DNA from: Kitasatospora sp. NBC_00374
Lineage (GTDB): Bacteria; Actinomycetota; Actinomycetes; Streptomycetales; Streptomycetaceae
DNA: 64,000 nucleotides
Direction: 5' to 3'
Assembly (NCBI RefSeq): GCF_041434935.1
Contig: NZ_CP107964.1
Span: forward strand, 2,728,001 to 2,792,000
The position numbers and the translations under genes were made by a program. Below are positions 16,764 through 24,854 of this stretch, one piece after another (position 1 is the first letter of the stretch; each line of letters starts with the position of its first letter). Below the pieces are notes generated by a model. It did not search any database, was not told where the DNA came from, and saw only the letters and a list, made by a program, of their open reading frames with translations.

Positions 16764-17168
16764 GGACGAGTCGGCCTTATACGCCGGGTTCTGTCTCCCG
16801 GGGTGCTTGCGCGGCCCGGGGAGGCGGCCATCCATCTAGGGCTGCCGTTGCCGACAGCCTCGTGCGGTCTACCCGCGGACTCGGGCGAGCAGCCCTCGGT
16901 CATCCGCGCACGGCACCCGAGGGTGCCGATCTTGACCTTGCTCCGAGTGGGGTTTACCTAGCCGGCCGAGTCACCTCGGTCGCTGGTGGTCTCTTACACC
17001 ACCGTTTCACCCTTACCTGTGGCCGAGGCCGCAGGCGGTCTGTTTTCTGTGGCACTGTCCCGCGGGTCACCCCGGGTGGGCGTTACCCACCACCCTGCTC
17101 TGTGGAGCCCGGACGTTCCTCGGCGGGCCCCCGAAGGTGCCCGACGCGGCCGCCCGGCCGGCTCGTCC
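16764..17168 (-). ncRNA. rnpB: RNase P RNA, bacterial class A
   Basis: The catalytic RNA that removes 5' leaders from tRNA precursors. Read on the minus strand it carries the universally conserved blocks: near the 5' half gtccgggctccacagagcag, in the core ggtaagggtgaaacggtgg, and at the 3' end acagaacccggcgtataagg. The terminal helix P1 is visible: ggacgag at the 5' end pairs with ctcgtcc at the 3' end, which sets the ends given. Length about 405 nt, normal for streptomycetes. The promoter must lie inside the 3' end of the exporter gene, only 10 nt upstream. Confidence 0.95.
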
Positions 17169-17178
17169 GCCGTACTGG

Positions 17179-18645
17179 TCATCGTAGCGGTTCGCTGCGG
17201 CTGCCCTGGACGGGTACCCGCGGGGGGTCGAGGCGGGCGGCCACCTCGGCTGCGGTGCGGGCGGCCCAGGGGGTGGTGGAGATCACCCCGAGCACCAGGA
17301 CGGTCAGGCCGAGGCCGGCCATGATCCACCAGCCGGCGTGGGTGGCCTCGGTGAACCCGGCGGAGGTGGACGCGGCCGCCGCGGTGACCACGGTGCCGAG
17401 GACGGCGACGCCGAGGGCCTGTCCGACCTGCCGGCTGGTGGAGGCGACGGCGGCGGCCACGCCGGCCTGGGCGTCCGGCATGCCGGAGACCGCCGCGTTG
17501 GTGATCGGCGCGTTGACCAGGCCGAAGCCGACCCCGAAGAGTGCGTACGCGGTGATCAGCAGGCTCGCCGGGGAGTCGACGGCCAGCCGGGTGAGCAGCA
17601 CCCCGCTGGCCGCCATGGTCGCGCCGGCGACGACCAGGGGCAGCCGGGGCCCGCGCCGTCCGACGATCCGTCCGGACACGGGTGCGGCGACCAGCGTGAG
17701 CCCGGCCATCGGCAGCGTCCACAGACCGGCTTCGACCGGGCTGTAGCCGCGGACGTCCTGCAGGTAGAGGGTGTTGAGGAAGAGGAAGCCGCCGAGCGCG
17801 GCGAACGCGCAGACCGCGCTCACGGTCGCTCCGGTGAACGGCACGCTGTGGAAGAACCGCGGGTCGATCAGCGGCTGGGCGACCCGGCGCTCCCAGAGCG
17901 GGAACAGCACCAGCGCGGCGAGCGCGACGGCGCCGAGCAGCAGGATCCCGGGCGAGGTCCAGCCGTACCCCGGGCCCTCGATGATCGCGGCGGTGCCGGC
18001 GCCGAGCAGCAGCACCATCAGCAGCTGCCCGACCGGGTCGAACCGGCGCGGCTTCGGCGCCCGCGACTCCGGGACGTACCGCCGGGTCAGCGCGGCGGCG
18101 GCGAGGCCGACCGGGACGTTGATCAGGAAGATCGACTGCCACCCCGCGGTCTCGACCAGGACGCCGCCGATCAGCGGCCCGAGCGCCATGCTGATCCCGA
18201 CCACGCCGCCCCACACCCCGATCGCCTGGGCCCGCTCGCGCGGTTCGGTGAACGTGTTGGTGATGATGCTCATGGCGACCGGGTTCAGCATCGACCCGCC
18301 GACGGCCTGCAGCGCACGGAACGCGATCAGCCAGTCCAGGCCGGGCGCCAGGCTGCACAGCAGGGAGCCGAGGGAGAACAGCACCAGGCCGAGCAGGAAG
18401 ATCCGGCGCCGGCCGATCCGGTCGGCGACGGATCCGGACAGCATCAGCAGCGAGGCGAGTACCAGGGTGTACGCGTCGATGATCCACTGGAGCCCGGAGG
18501 CGGACGCGTCCAGATCCTTCTGGATCGCCGGCAGCGCGACGTTCACCACCGTGTTGTCGAGACCGACGATGAACAGGCTCAGACAGCAGATCGCGAGGAT
18601 CAGCAGGCGGCGGCGTCGGTCCGGCGCGGGGTTCGGTTCGCTCAC
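17179..18645 (-). CDS. MFS drug exporter, DHA2 (14-helix) family
   Basis: A 488-residue transporter with the DHA2 signature LDNTVVNVALPAIQKDL in the first span, GSVADRIGRRRIFLLGL (motif A) after the second, and GSMLNPVAMSIITNTFTEPR. About fourteen hydrophobic segments. These proteins expel drugs or natural products with a proton gradient. GTG at 18645 gives a short cytoplasmic arm (SEPNPAPDRRRR). The RNase P RNA gene starts 10 nt past its stop. Upstream, in-frame codons run through the next gene but are non-coding. Confidence 0.92.
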   Translation of the reverse strand: MSEPNPAPDRRRRLLILAICCLSLFIVGLDNTVVNVALPAIQKDLDASASGLQWIIDAYTLVLASLLMLSGSVADRIGRRRIFLLGLVLFSLGSLLCSLAPGLDWLIAFRALQAVGGSMLNPVAMSIITNTFTEPRERAQAIGVWGGVVGISMALGPLIGGVLVETAGWQSIFLINVPVGLAAAALTRRYVPESRAPKPRRFDPVGQLLMVLLLGAGTAAIIEGPGYGWTSPGILLLGAVALAALVLFPLWERRVAQPLIDPRFFHSVPFTGATVSAVCAFAALGGFLFLNTLYLQDVRGYSPVEAGLWTLPMAGLTLVAAPVSGRIVGRRGPRLPLVVAGATMAASGVLLTRLAVDSPASLLITAYALFGVGFGLVNAPITNAAVSGMPDAQAGVAAAVASTSRQVGQALGVAVLGTVVTAAAASTSAGFTEATHAGWWIMAGLGLTVLVLGVISTTPWAARTAAEVAARLDPPRVPVQGSRSEPLR

Positions 18646-18683
18646 GGCCCGATCATCGCACCGGCGCCGGGCCGCCGCCGTTC

Positions 18684-20129
18684 TCAGGCCGGGGCGAAGC
18701 GGACCGTGCGGGTGACCGGGTCCGCCGTGGTGAGCCGGACCCTGATCCGCTCGCCGAGCGGGAGCTGCCCGCCGCCCTCGCACCTGGCCACCACCGCCGG
18801 GTCGCGCAACTGCACGGTGCCCGTCCCTGGCCTGCGCTCGTCGATGTCGATGACGACGGCCTCGAAGTCCTCGCCGACCCGGCCGCGCAGCAGCTCGGCC
18901 TCGACCAGGTCGACGCAGGCTCGTTCGACCTCCCGGGCCCGCCGGTCGCCGCTCTCCATCAGCCCGGGGACGCCCGCCAGTGCCTCCTGCACCCAGCCGG
19001 GGACATCGGCGCCGCCCGCGACCGCCGCACAGATCTCCTGGGCGTAGCGGTCGCCCAGCCGCCGCAGCGGGGCGGTGCAGTGGGCGTACGGCGCGGCGAG
19101 CGCGGCGTGCCCCGGGTCGGCGGGCGGGCGGGTGCCCCGGGCGGCGTCGAAGGCCCGGTAGCCGGCGCCGCGCAGCAGCCCGGTGCACTCGTTGAGGAAG
19201 GCCGCGTCGGCGGTCCTGGCCGGGTCGAGCGAGCGGATCAGCTCGGGGTAGGGCATCCGGTCGGGCCAGTCGACGTGCAGGGCGCGGGCGACCCGGCGGA
19301 GCCGGGCGTACGCGGATTCGGGGGCGGCCGGGAGGGTGCGCAGCAGGCCGACGCCGGCGTCCAGCATGAGGTCGGCGGCGGCCATGCCGGTGAGCAGCGA
19401 GATCTGGGCGTTCCAGCCGTCGGCGGGACGGGGGGCGCGGTAGGCGAGCCGGTAGCCGCCGTCGTCGGTCTCCACCTCCTGTTCGGGCAGCGGCAGGCTG
19501 ACGCCTCCCCTGGCCTGTTCCCGGGCCTCGCGGAGCCTGCCGATCTCGGCGAGTAGGTCGAGCTGTCGGTCGGCGGCGCCGGAGTCGACCGCGCGCTGGA
19601 CGCCGGCGTAGTCGAGCCGGCGGCGGGAGCGGACCTGGGCGCGGCGGACGTCGGCGAGCAGGACGGCGCCGTCGGCGTCGAGGTCGAGCTGCCAGAGCAG
19701 GGCGGGCCGCAGTTCGCCGGGAAGGAGGCTGGCGGCGCCCTCGGAGAGCCGGGCGGGGTGCAGCGGGACGTTGCCGTCGGGGAAGTAGAGGGTCTGGATC
19801 CGGCGGTGGGCCTCGGTGTCGACGGCTCCGCCGGGCGTGACGAAGGCGGCGACGTCGGCGATCGCGTAGTGGACCCGGTAGCCGCTGCCGCGCCGGGCGA
19901 GGTGCATGGCCTGGTCGAGGTCGAGCGAGCCGGGCGGGTCGAGGGTGAAGAGTTCCAGGTCGGTGGCGTCGAGCTCGGGCAGCCGGGGCAGCGAGGCCGT
20001 CCGTTCGGCCTCGGCCAGGACATCGGCGGGCCATTCGGTGCGGATCTCCAACCGTCTGCGCAGCTCGGCGAGTTCGGTGTTGATCCGGGCGGTTTCGGCG
20101 GCTCGGACCCTCAGGTGTCGACGCGGCAT
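18684..20129 (-). CDS. RNB-domain 3'-5' exoribonuclease
   Basis: A 481-residue stand-alone RNB enzyme of the RNase II/R superfamily, which degrades RNA from the 3' end. Catalytic-core sequence: DPPGSLDLDQAMHLARRGSG followed by VHYAIADVAAFVTPGG and TLYFPDGNVPLHPARLSEGA; a second half with APYAHCTAPLRRLGDRYAQE matches the RNB end motif. The cold-shock and S1 domains of full RNase R/II are missing, which is common in actinobacteria. Short arm at the N-terminus (ATG at 20129). Divergent from the DUF3995 gene. Confidence 0.92.
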   Translation of the reverse strand: MPRRHLRVRAAETARINTELAELRRRLEIRTEWPADVLAEAERTASLPRLPELDATDLELFTLDPPGSLDLDQAMHLARRGSGYRVHYAIADVAAFVTPGGAVDTEAHRRIQTLYFPDGNVPLHPARLSEGAASLLPGELRPALLWQLDLDADGAVLLADVRRAQVRSRRRLDYAGVQRAVDSGAADRQLDLLAEIGRLREAREQARGGVSLPLPEQEVETDDGGYRLAYRAPRPADGWNAQISLLTGMAAADLMLDAGVGLLRTLPAAPESAYARLRRVARALHVDWPDRMPYPELIRSLDPARTADAAFLNECTGLLRGAGYRAFDAARGTRPPADPGHAALAAPYAHCTAPLRRLGDRYAQEICAAVAGGADVPGWVQEALAGVPGLMESGDRRAREVERACVDLVEAELLRGRVGEDFEAVVIDIDERRPGTGTVQLRDPAVVARCEGGGQLPLGERIRVRLTTADPVTRTVRFAPA

Positions 20130-20208
20130 GGTCGCAGCGTACGGCCGACCGGGCCGCTGGGCGCGTCGGAGCGGCCCGTAAGGTGGTTGTGGCGAAGGGG
20201 GATTGACC

Positions 20209-20658
20209 ATGGTGGTGAAGGCGACGGGTGTCGCGGTGTCGGCCGCGCTGGCGGCGACGGGGGTACTGCACGCGGTGTGGATGCGCTCGCCGTGGCCGTT
20301 GGGTTCCCGGGCGGAGTTCGCGGACGCGGTGATCGGGGTGGGCGAGGAACACGTGCCGACGCCGGCGATGTGCGCCGGGGTGGCGGGCCTGCTGGGCGTG
20401 GCGGCCGCTGCGGTGGGCGCGCGGGCCGGGGTCCTGCCGGCGGTCGGCCCGGCCTGGCTGGCGAAGGCGGGCAGCGTGACCACCGCCGGGGCGCTGCTGG
20501 CGCGCGGGGTGGGCGGGCCGGTGCTGTTCGGCAGCGGGCGGATCGCGCGCTCGGAGCGCTTCGTGCGGCTGGACCGGCGCTACTACTCGCCGCTGTGCGT
20601 GGCGCTCGGCGCGGGGGCGGCGCTGGTGGCCGCCCGGGGGCGGGGCGGGTCCGCGTAG
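20209..20658 (+). CDS. DUF3995-like membrane protein, 149 aa
   Basis: Four hydrophobic segments (about residues 5-20, 50-70, 75-100, 120-140) and a conserved-looking amphipathic stretch LHAVWMRSPWPLG between the first two. The family of small streptomycete membrane proteins is uncharacterised. ATG at 20209 follows gaaggggg by 7 nt; a TTG at 20203 is less likely. The yaaA gene starts 42 nt downstream. Confidence 0.78.
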   Translation: MVVKATGVAVSAALAATGVLHAVWMRSPWPLGSRAEFADAVIGVGEEHVPTPAMCAGVAGLLGVAAAAVGARAGVLPAVGPAWLAKAGSVTTAGALLARGVGGPVLFGSGRIARSERFVRLDRRYYSPLCVALGAGAALVAARGRGGSA

Positions 20659-20700
20659 AGTGGCGGGGTTCGCTGCCACAAACTGTTGAGGGGTGTCACC

Positions 20701-21498
20701 GTGCTGGTCCTGCTGCCGCCGTCGGAGGGGAAGGCCGCTTCCGTGGCCGGGGCGCCGGTCGCGCTGGAGTCGCTGTCGCTGCCGGGGCTGACCGGGGCCC
20801 GGCGGGCGGTACTGGACGCGCTGGTCGGGCTGTGCTCGGGCGACGAGGAGCGGGCTCGCGAGGTGCTCGGGCTGAGCCCGGGGCTGCGCGGCGAGGTGGC
20901 GCGCAACGCCGCGCTGCCCGTGGCCGGGGCGCTGCCGGCGGGCGAGGTGTACACCGGGGTGCTGTTCGACAACCTCGCGCTGGCCAAGCTGGACGAGGAC
21001 GCGTACGCGCTGGCCGAGCGCTCGCTGCTGGTGTTCTCGGGTCTGTGGGGCGCGGTGCGGATCGGCGACCGGATCCCGCCGTACCGGTGTTCGATGGGCG
21101 TGAAGCTGGCGCCGCTGGGGGCGCTCGGGGCGTACTGGCGGGGCGCGATGGCCGAGGCGCTCCCCGCCGTCGCGGACGGGCTGGTGCTGGACCTGCGCAG
21201 CTCGGCGTACGCGGCGGCGTGGAAACCGGCCGGCGAGGTGGTGGCGCGGACGGCGACCGTGCGGGTGCTGCAGGAGCGCGAGGTGGACGGGGTGCTCAAG
21301 CGCTCGGTGGTCAGCCACTTCAACAAGGCGACCAAGGGCCGGCTGGTGCGGGACCTGCTGACGGCGGGCGCGCAGCCCGCGTCGCCGGGCGAGCTGGTGG
21401 ACGCGCTGGCCGGTCTCGGCTACCGGGTGGAGGTGTCCGCGCAGGGCACCACGCGCAAGCCCTGGCAGCTGGACGTCGTGGTCACGGACATCCACTGA
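20701..21498 (+). CDS. yaaA: peroxide stress protein YaaA (DUF328)
   Basis: A 265-residue soluble protein of the YaaA family, which in E. coli limits intracellular iron and protects DNA under peroxide stress. Seen: the opening VLLPPSEGKA, YTGVLFDNLALAKLDEDAY, LVFSGLWGAVRIGDRIPPYR and VVSHFNKATKGRLVRDLL, all family hallmarks. GTG at 20701, 8 nt after gaggggt. A hairpin follows the stop. Confidence 0.93.
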   Translation: MLVLLPPSEGKAASVAGAPVALESLSLPGLTGARRAVLDALVGLCSGDEERAREVLGLSPGLRGEVARNAALPVAGALPAGEVYTGVLFDNLALAKLDEDAYALAERSLLVFSGLWGAVRIGDRIPPYRCSMGVKLAPLGALGAYWRGAMAEALPAVADGLVLDLRSSAYAAAWKPAGEVVARTATVRVLQEREVDGVLKRSVVSHFNKATKGRLVRDLLTAGAQPASPGELVDALAGLGYRVEVSAQGTTRKPWQLDVVVTDIH

Positions 21499-21506
21499 CC
21501 GGAACG

Positions 21507-21536
21507 CGAAGGGCCGGGCGGCTGCCCGGCCCTTCG
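21507..21536. terminator. terminator between yaaA and RNase HI gene
   Basis: Perfect 13-bp inverted repeat cgaagggccgggc / gcccggcccttcg with a 4-nt loop, between two convergent genes. Confidence 0.85.
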
Positions 21537-21582
21537 TCGTCGTCGGCTTCGTCGGCGGCGGCTCACGGCCGGCCGGCCGCCG

Positions 21583-22728
21583 TCAGCGCAGGTGCCCGGT
21601 GTCGTTGAGCAGCCGGACCGAGGCGTTGCCGTCCGCGTAGTACTGGACGGCGCACAGCGAGGCGGCCGACAGCTCCATCCGGTAGACCGAGTCGGGCGGG
21701 GCGCCGAGCGCCAGCCGGACCAGGGTCTTGATCGGGCTGACGTGCGAGACCACCAGTACCGTCTTCCCGGCGTACCGGGCGATGATCTTGTCCCGGGCGA
21801 CGCCGGCCCGGTGGGTCAGGTTGGTGAAACTCTCGGCGCTGCCGGTGGGCCTGGCCTTGGCGGAGCCGAGCCAGGCGTCGAGGTCCTCCGGGTACTTCTG
21901 CTGCACCTCGGCGAAGGTCATCCCCTCCCAGTCGCCGAAGTCCAGCTCGCGCAGACCCTCCTCGATCCGGACCTCCAGGCCGAGCCGGGCCGCGACGGCC
22001 TCGGCGGTCTGCCGGGTGCGCCGCATCGGGGAGCTGACCACGGCCTGCACGGTGCCGCGCGCGGCCAGCGCCTCGGCGGCCCGCTCGGCCTGCCAGCGGC
22101 CCTTCTCGGAGAGCTCCGGATCGCTGCCGCCGCTGCCGGAGAACCGCTTCTGCGGGGTGAGCGCCGTCTCGCCGTGCCGGAGCAGGACGAAGGTGGTCGG
22201 CGTGCCGAGGTCGGCGGGCGCGGCCCAGCCGGCCTTGGGGGCGGCGGGCTCGGCGAGCGGCTCCTGGGCGGGAGGCGCCGCCGCCGGGCGGGCCTTGGGC
22301 TCCCAGGGGCGGCCGGCCTGGCCCGCGTCCATGGCCTCGTTGGCCAGCCGGTCGGCGTCCTTGTTCTGCTCGCGCGGGATCCAGCGGTACGTGACCCGGC
22401 CGCGCGGCAGGACGGTGCGGGCCTCGGCGGCCAGCGGCTGCATGTCCGGGTGCTTGATCTTCCAGCGCCCGGACATCTGCTCGACCACCAGCTTGGAGTC
22501 CATCCGGACGTCCACGGTGGCTTCCGGATCGAGCTCGCGGGCGGCCCGCAGGCCGGCGATCAGACCCTTGTACTCGGCGACGTTGTTGGTGGCCCGCCCG
22601 ATGAACTCGGCCGCCTCGGCGATGATCTGACCGGTGTCGCCGTCGCGGACGACCGCGCCGTAGCCGGCCGGCCCCGGGTTGCCCCGGGAGCCGCCGTCGG
22701 CCTCCACGACCAGTCTGCGGGGGGCCAC
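21583..22728 (-). CDS. bifunctional RNase HI / acid phosphatase
   Basis: A 381-residue fusion. The N-terminal RNase HI domain (residues 1-140) shows the four catalytic acids in EADGGSRGNPGPAGYG, NVAEYKGLI, VRMDSKLVVEQM and NKDADRLANE; it cuts RNA in RNA-DNA hybrids. After an Ala/Pro linker, residues about 175-380 form a histidine-phosphatase domain with LLRHGET and VVSHVSP. The S. coelicolor homologue SCO2299 has both activities. GTG at 22728; gap to the zinc-ribbon gene is 4 nt, so they are coupled. Confidence 0.95.
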   Translation of the reverse strand: MAPRRLVVEADGGSRGNPGPAGYGAVVRDGDTGQIIAEAAEFIGRATNNVAEYKGLIAGLRAARELDPEATVDVRMDSKLVVEQMSGRWKIKHPDMQPLAAEARTVLPRGRVTYRWIPREQNKDADRLANEAMDAGQAGRPWEPKARPAAAPPAQEPLAEPAAPKAGWAAPADLGTPTTFVLLRHGETALTPQKRFSGSGGSDPELSEKGRWQAERAAEALAARGTVQAVVSSPMRRTRQTAEAVAARLGLEVRIEEGLRELDFGDWEGMTFAEVQQKYPEDLDAWLGSAKARPTGSAESFTNLTHRAGVARDKIIARYAGKTVLVVSHVSPIKTLVRLALGAPPDSVYRMELSAASLCAVQYYADGNASVRLLNDTGHLR

Positions 22729-22732
22729 CGGG

Positions 22733-23476
22733 TCAGGCGCCCGACTCGGCGGTGCGGACCAGGATCCGGCCGCAGTTGTCGCAGCGCAGCACGGCGTCGG
22801 CCGGCTCGGCCTTGATCGCGTTGAGGTCGGAGACGGCGAACTCCACCCGGCAGCCCTCGCAGCGGCGCTGGTAGAGGCGGGCCGCACCGACGCCGCCCTG
22901 CTGCTCACGCAGCCGGGTGTAGAGCTTGAGCAGGTCGGCGGGGACGGCTCCGGCGACCACCTCGCGGTCGCGCTGGACCTTCGCCGCGTCGGCGTCGATC
23001 TCGGCGAACGCGGCGTCCCGGCGGGTCTCCGCCTCCTTGAGGACGACCGAGGCGTGCTCCAGACGGGCGGTCAGCTCGGTGACCCGGGTCTCGGCGGACT
23101 CCATCCGCTCCATGACCTCGAGGACGACGTCCTCCAGGTCGCCCTGGCGCTTGGCGAGGGAGGCGGTCTCGTGCTGGAGGTTCTCCAGGTCGCGGGGCGA
23201 GGTGACGGCGCCGGAGTCCATCCGCTGCTGGTTGCGGGCGGCCCGGGCGCGGACCTGCTCCACGTCCTGCTCGGCCTTGACCTGCTCGCGGGTGGTGTCG
23301 CCGAGCTGGGCCTGGGCGGCGACGACCAGGTCCTTGAGCGCGGTGTGGTCCGCGCCGGCCTTGTCGATCTCGGCGTGCTCGGGCAGGGTGCGGCGCCGGT
23401 GGGCCAGCTGGTCCAGGCGGGAGTCGATGGCCTGCAGGTCGAGCAGGCGGATCTGGTCGGCGGGCGCGGCGTTCAA
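22733..23476 (-). CDS. C4 zinc-ribbon coiled-coil protein
   Basis: A 247-residue cytosolic protein. Residues 20-190 are a long heptad-rich coiled coil (LEDVVLEVMERMESAETRVT), and residues 198-240 hold the zinc ribbon C-x-x-C (RRCEGCRVEF) and C-x-x-C (LRCDNCGRIL). Widely conserved in actinobacteria next to RNase HI and Nif3 genes; role not defined but probably nucleic-acid associated. The start is TTG (LNAAPADQIRLLD), 8 nt after caggag, as in homologues. Confidence 0.9.
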   Translation of the reverse strand: MNAAPADQIRLLDLQAIDSRLDQLAHRRRTLPEHAEIDKAGADHTALKDLVVAAQAQLGDTTREQVKAEQDVEQVRARAARNQQRMDSGAVTSPRDLENLQHETASLAKRQGDLEDVVLEVMERMESAETRVTELTARLEHASVVLKEAETRRDAAFAEIDADAAKVQRDREVVAGAVPADLLKLYTRLREQQGGVGAARLYQRRCEGCRVEFAVSDLNAIKAEPADAVLRCDNCGRILVRTAESGA

Positions 23477-23552
23477 GCGGAGTGCTCCTGTGTCAATCGG
23501 TCAGCTGGTGACGCGGTCGGATGGTGACGGCGGTCGGACCGCGTCGTGGGTG

Positions 23553-24389
23553 TCAGGGGGCGGACGGCATCGGCGCGTGCGCCGTCCACGGGTCGGTGAC
23601 CAGGGCGGAGACCTTGGCCTCCAGTGCCCAGCCGTACCGGTTGGCAGCGGTGAGCAGTTCCCCGGCCGCGAGGTTGAGCCAGGGCCACTCGGTGGCCCAG
23701 TGCGCGGCGTCGACCAGCGCGACCGGCGCCGCCTCGGTGGCCTCCGAGGCCGGGTGGTGGCGCAGGTCGGCGGTGACGTAGGCGTCCACCCCGACCGCCC
23801 GGGCCTGGGCGAGGAAGCTGTCCCCGGAGCCGCCGCAGACCGCGACCCGCTCGATCAGCCGGTCCGGGTCGCCCGCGACGCGGACGCCGGCGGCGGTGGC
23901 CGGGAGACCGGCGGCGACCTGGGCGGCGAAGGCCGACAGCGGGAGCGGGGGCTCCAGCACGCCGATCCGGCCGCTGCCGCGGCGGCCCTTGGGGTCGGTC
24001 GGGTCCGGGACGAGCGGACCGGTGACCCGCAGGCCGACGGCGTCGGCGAGCGCGTCGGAGACCCCGGGGTCGGCGTGGTCGGCGTTGGTGTGCGCGACGT
24101 GCAGGGCGATCCCGGCCCGGATCAGGGTGTGCACCACCCGGCCCTTGAAGGTGGTCGCGGCGACGCTGGTGGTGCCGCGCAGATAGAGGGGATGGTGGGT
24201 GACGACCAGGCCGGCGCCCCACTCGACCGCCTCGTCCACCACGGCCTGCACGGGGTCGACGGCGAACAGCACGCGCTCGACCTCGGCCCCGGGATCGCCG
24301 CAGACCAGGCCGACGGCGTCCCAGGACTCCGCCCAGCTCGGCGGGTAGACCTCTTCGAGCACGGTGATGACGTCGGACAGTTTCGGCAC
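23553..24389 (-). CDS. Nif3-like dinuclear metal-centre protein
   Basis: A 278-residue member of the NIF3/GTP cyclohydrolase I type 2 family, hexamers with a two-metal site and unclear reaction. Seen: LFAVDPVQAVVDEAVEWGAG, the metal-binding VVTHHPLYLRGTT, LHVAHTNADHADPG, and the C-terminal half AYVTADLRHHPASEATEA with LVDAAHWATEWPW. GTG at 24389. Upstream of the zinc-ribbon gene with a 76-nt gap, so the three genes probably form one unit. Confidence 0.93.
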   Translation of the reverse strand: MPKLSDVITVLEEVYPPSWAESWDAVGLVCGDPGAEVERVLFAVDPVQAVVDEAVEWGAGLVVTHHPLYLRGTTSVAATTFKGRVVHTLIRAGIALHVAHTNADHADPGVSDALADAVGLRVTGPLVPDPTDPKGRRGSGRIGVLEPPLPLSAFAAQVAAGLPATAAGVRVAGDPDRLIERVAVCGGSGDSFLAQARAVGVDAYVTADLRHHPASEATEAAPVALVDAAHWATEWPWLNLAAGELLTAANRYGWALEAKVSALVTDPWTAHAPMPSAP

Positions 24390-24592
24390 CTGTCGAGACT
24401 ACCGCGAAGCGCGGCCCGGCCCGGCCCGGCAACCCGCACAGCTGCTCGTCAACCAGCGCGCGGGGGCGCACCGTGGGCCGGCCGACCGGCCGGAAACCGT
24501 TCCGACCGCTGTTCCCGGCCCACAGACCGGGGGTCGCACGCATTCGAAAACGAACCTGGATCACCCTTACGAGTGAAGTGACCCGATCGCCA
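24390..24592. other. intergenic, no gene seen
   Basis: Region between the divergent Nif3 and lanthipeptide-synthetase genes. GC content falls after about 24540. No precursor-peptide-like frame was found here. Confidence 0.4.
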
Positions 24593-24622
24593 TTGAGTCA
24601 CGTCGGTCCCGATAAGTAACTT
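24593..24622 (+). promoter_or_regulatory. candidate promoter of the lanthipeptide-synthetase locus
   Basis: ttgagt, an 18-nt spacer and taactt, in the lowest-GC patch of the neighbourhood, about 230 nt before the start codon. The long leader has no obvious frame. Confidence 0.4.
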
Positions 24623-24854
24623 CAGTGGTGCAAACGAGAGTTGTCCCGACCTGGGGGGTCAGGAAAAAGGGACGCCCCGTCGAATTGCCCGGCCCCGTCC
24701 GCAGCAGCCGGAAATCACCGGCGACGCGGACGGGGTGGGCCGGCGGAGCGGCCGGGACGCTCTCGTACTCCACAGGACCGATCGGCGAGGGCCGGCCGGC
24801 CCGGGGCCGCCGCTCGCGGGCCCGGGGCGGTACCGACGAAGGGGTGTGAAGCAG

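Noticed and set aside
17179..21495. 1438-codon minus-strand open frame spanning the exporter through yaaA
   Set aside because: Only the part from 18645 down matches an MFS exporter; the rest is antisense or off-frame to recognised genes.
24625..24849. 74-codon frame just upstream of the synthetase as a lanthipeptide precursor
   Set aside because: No Cys, no leader motif, random-like Gly/Arg/Pro composition and no ribosome site.
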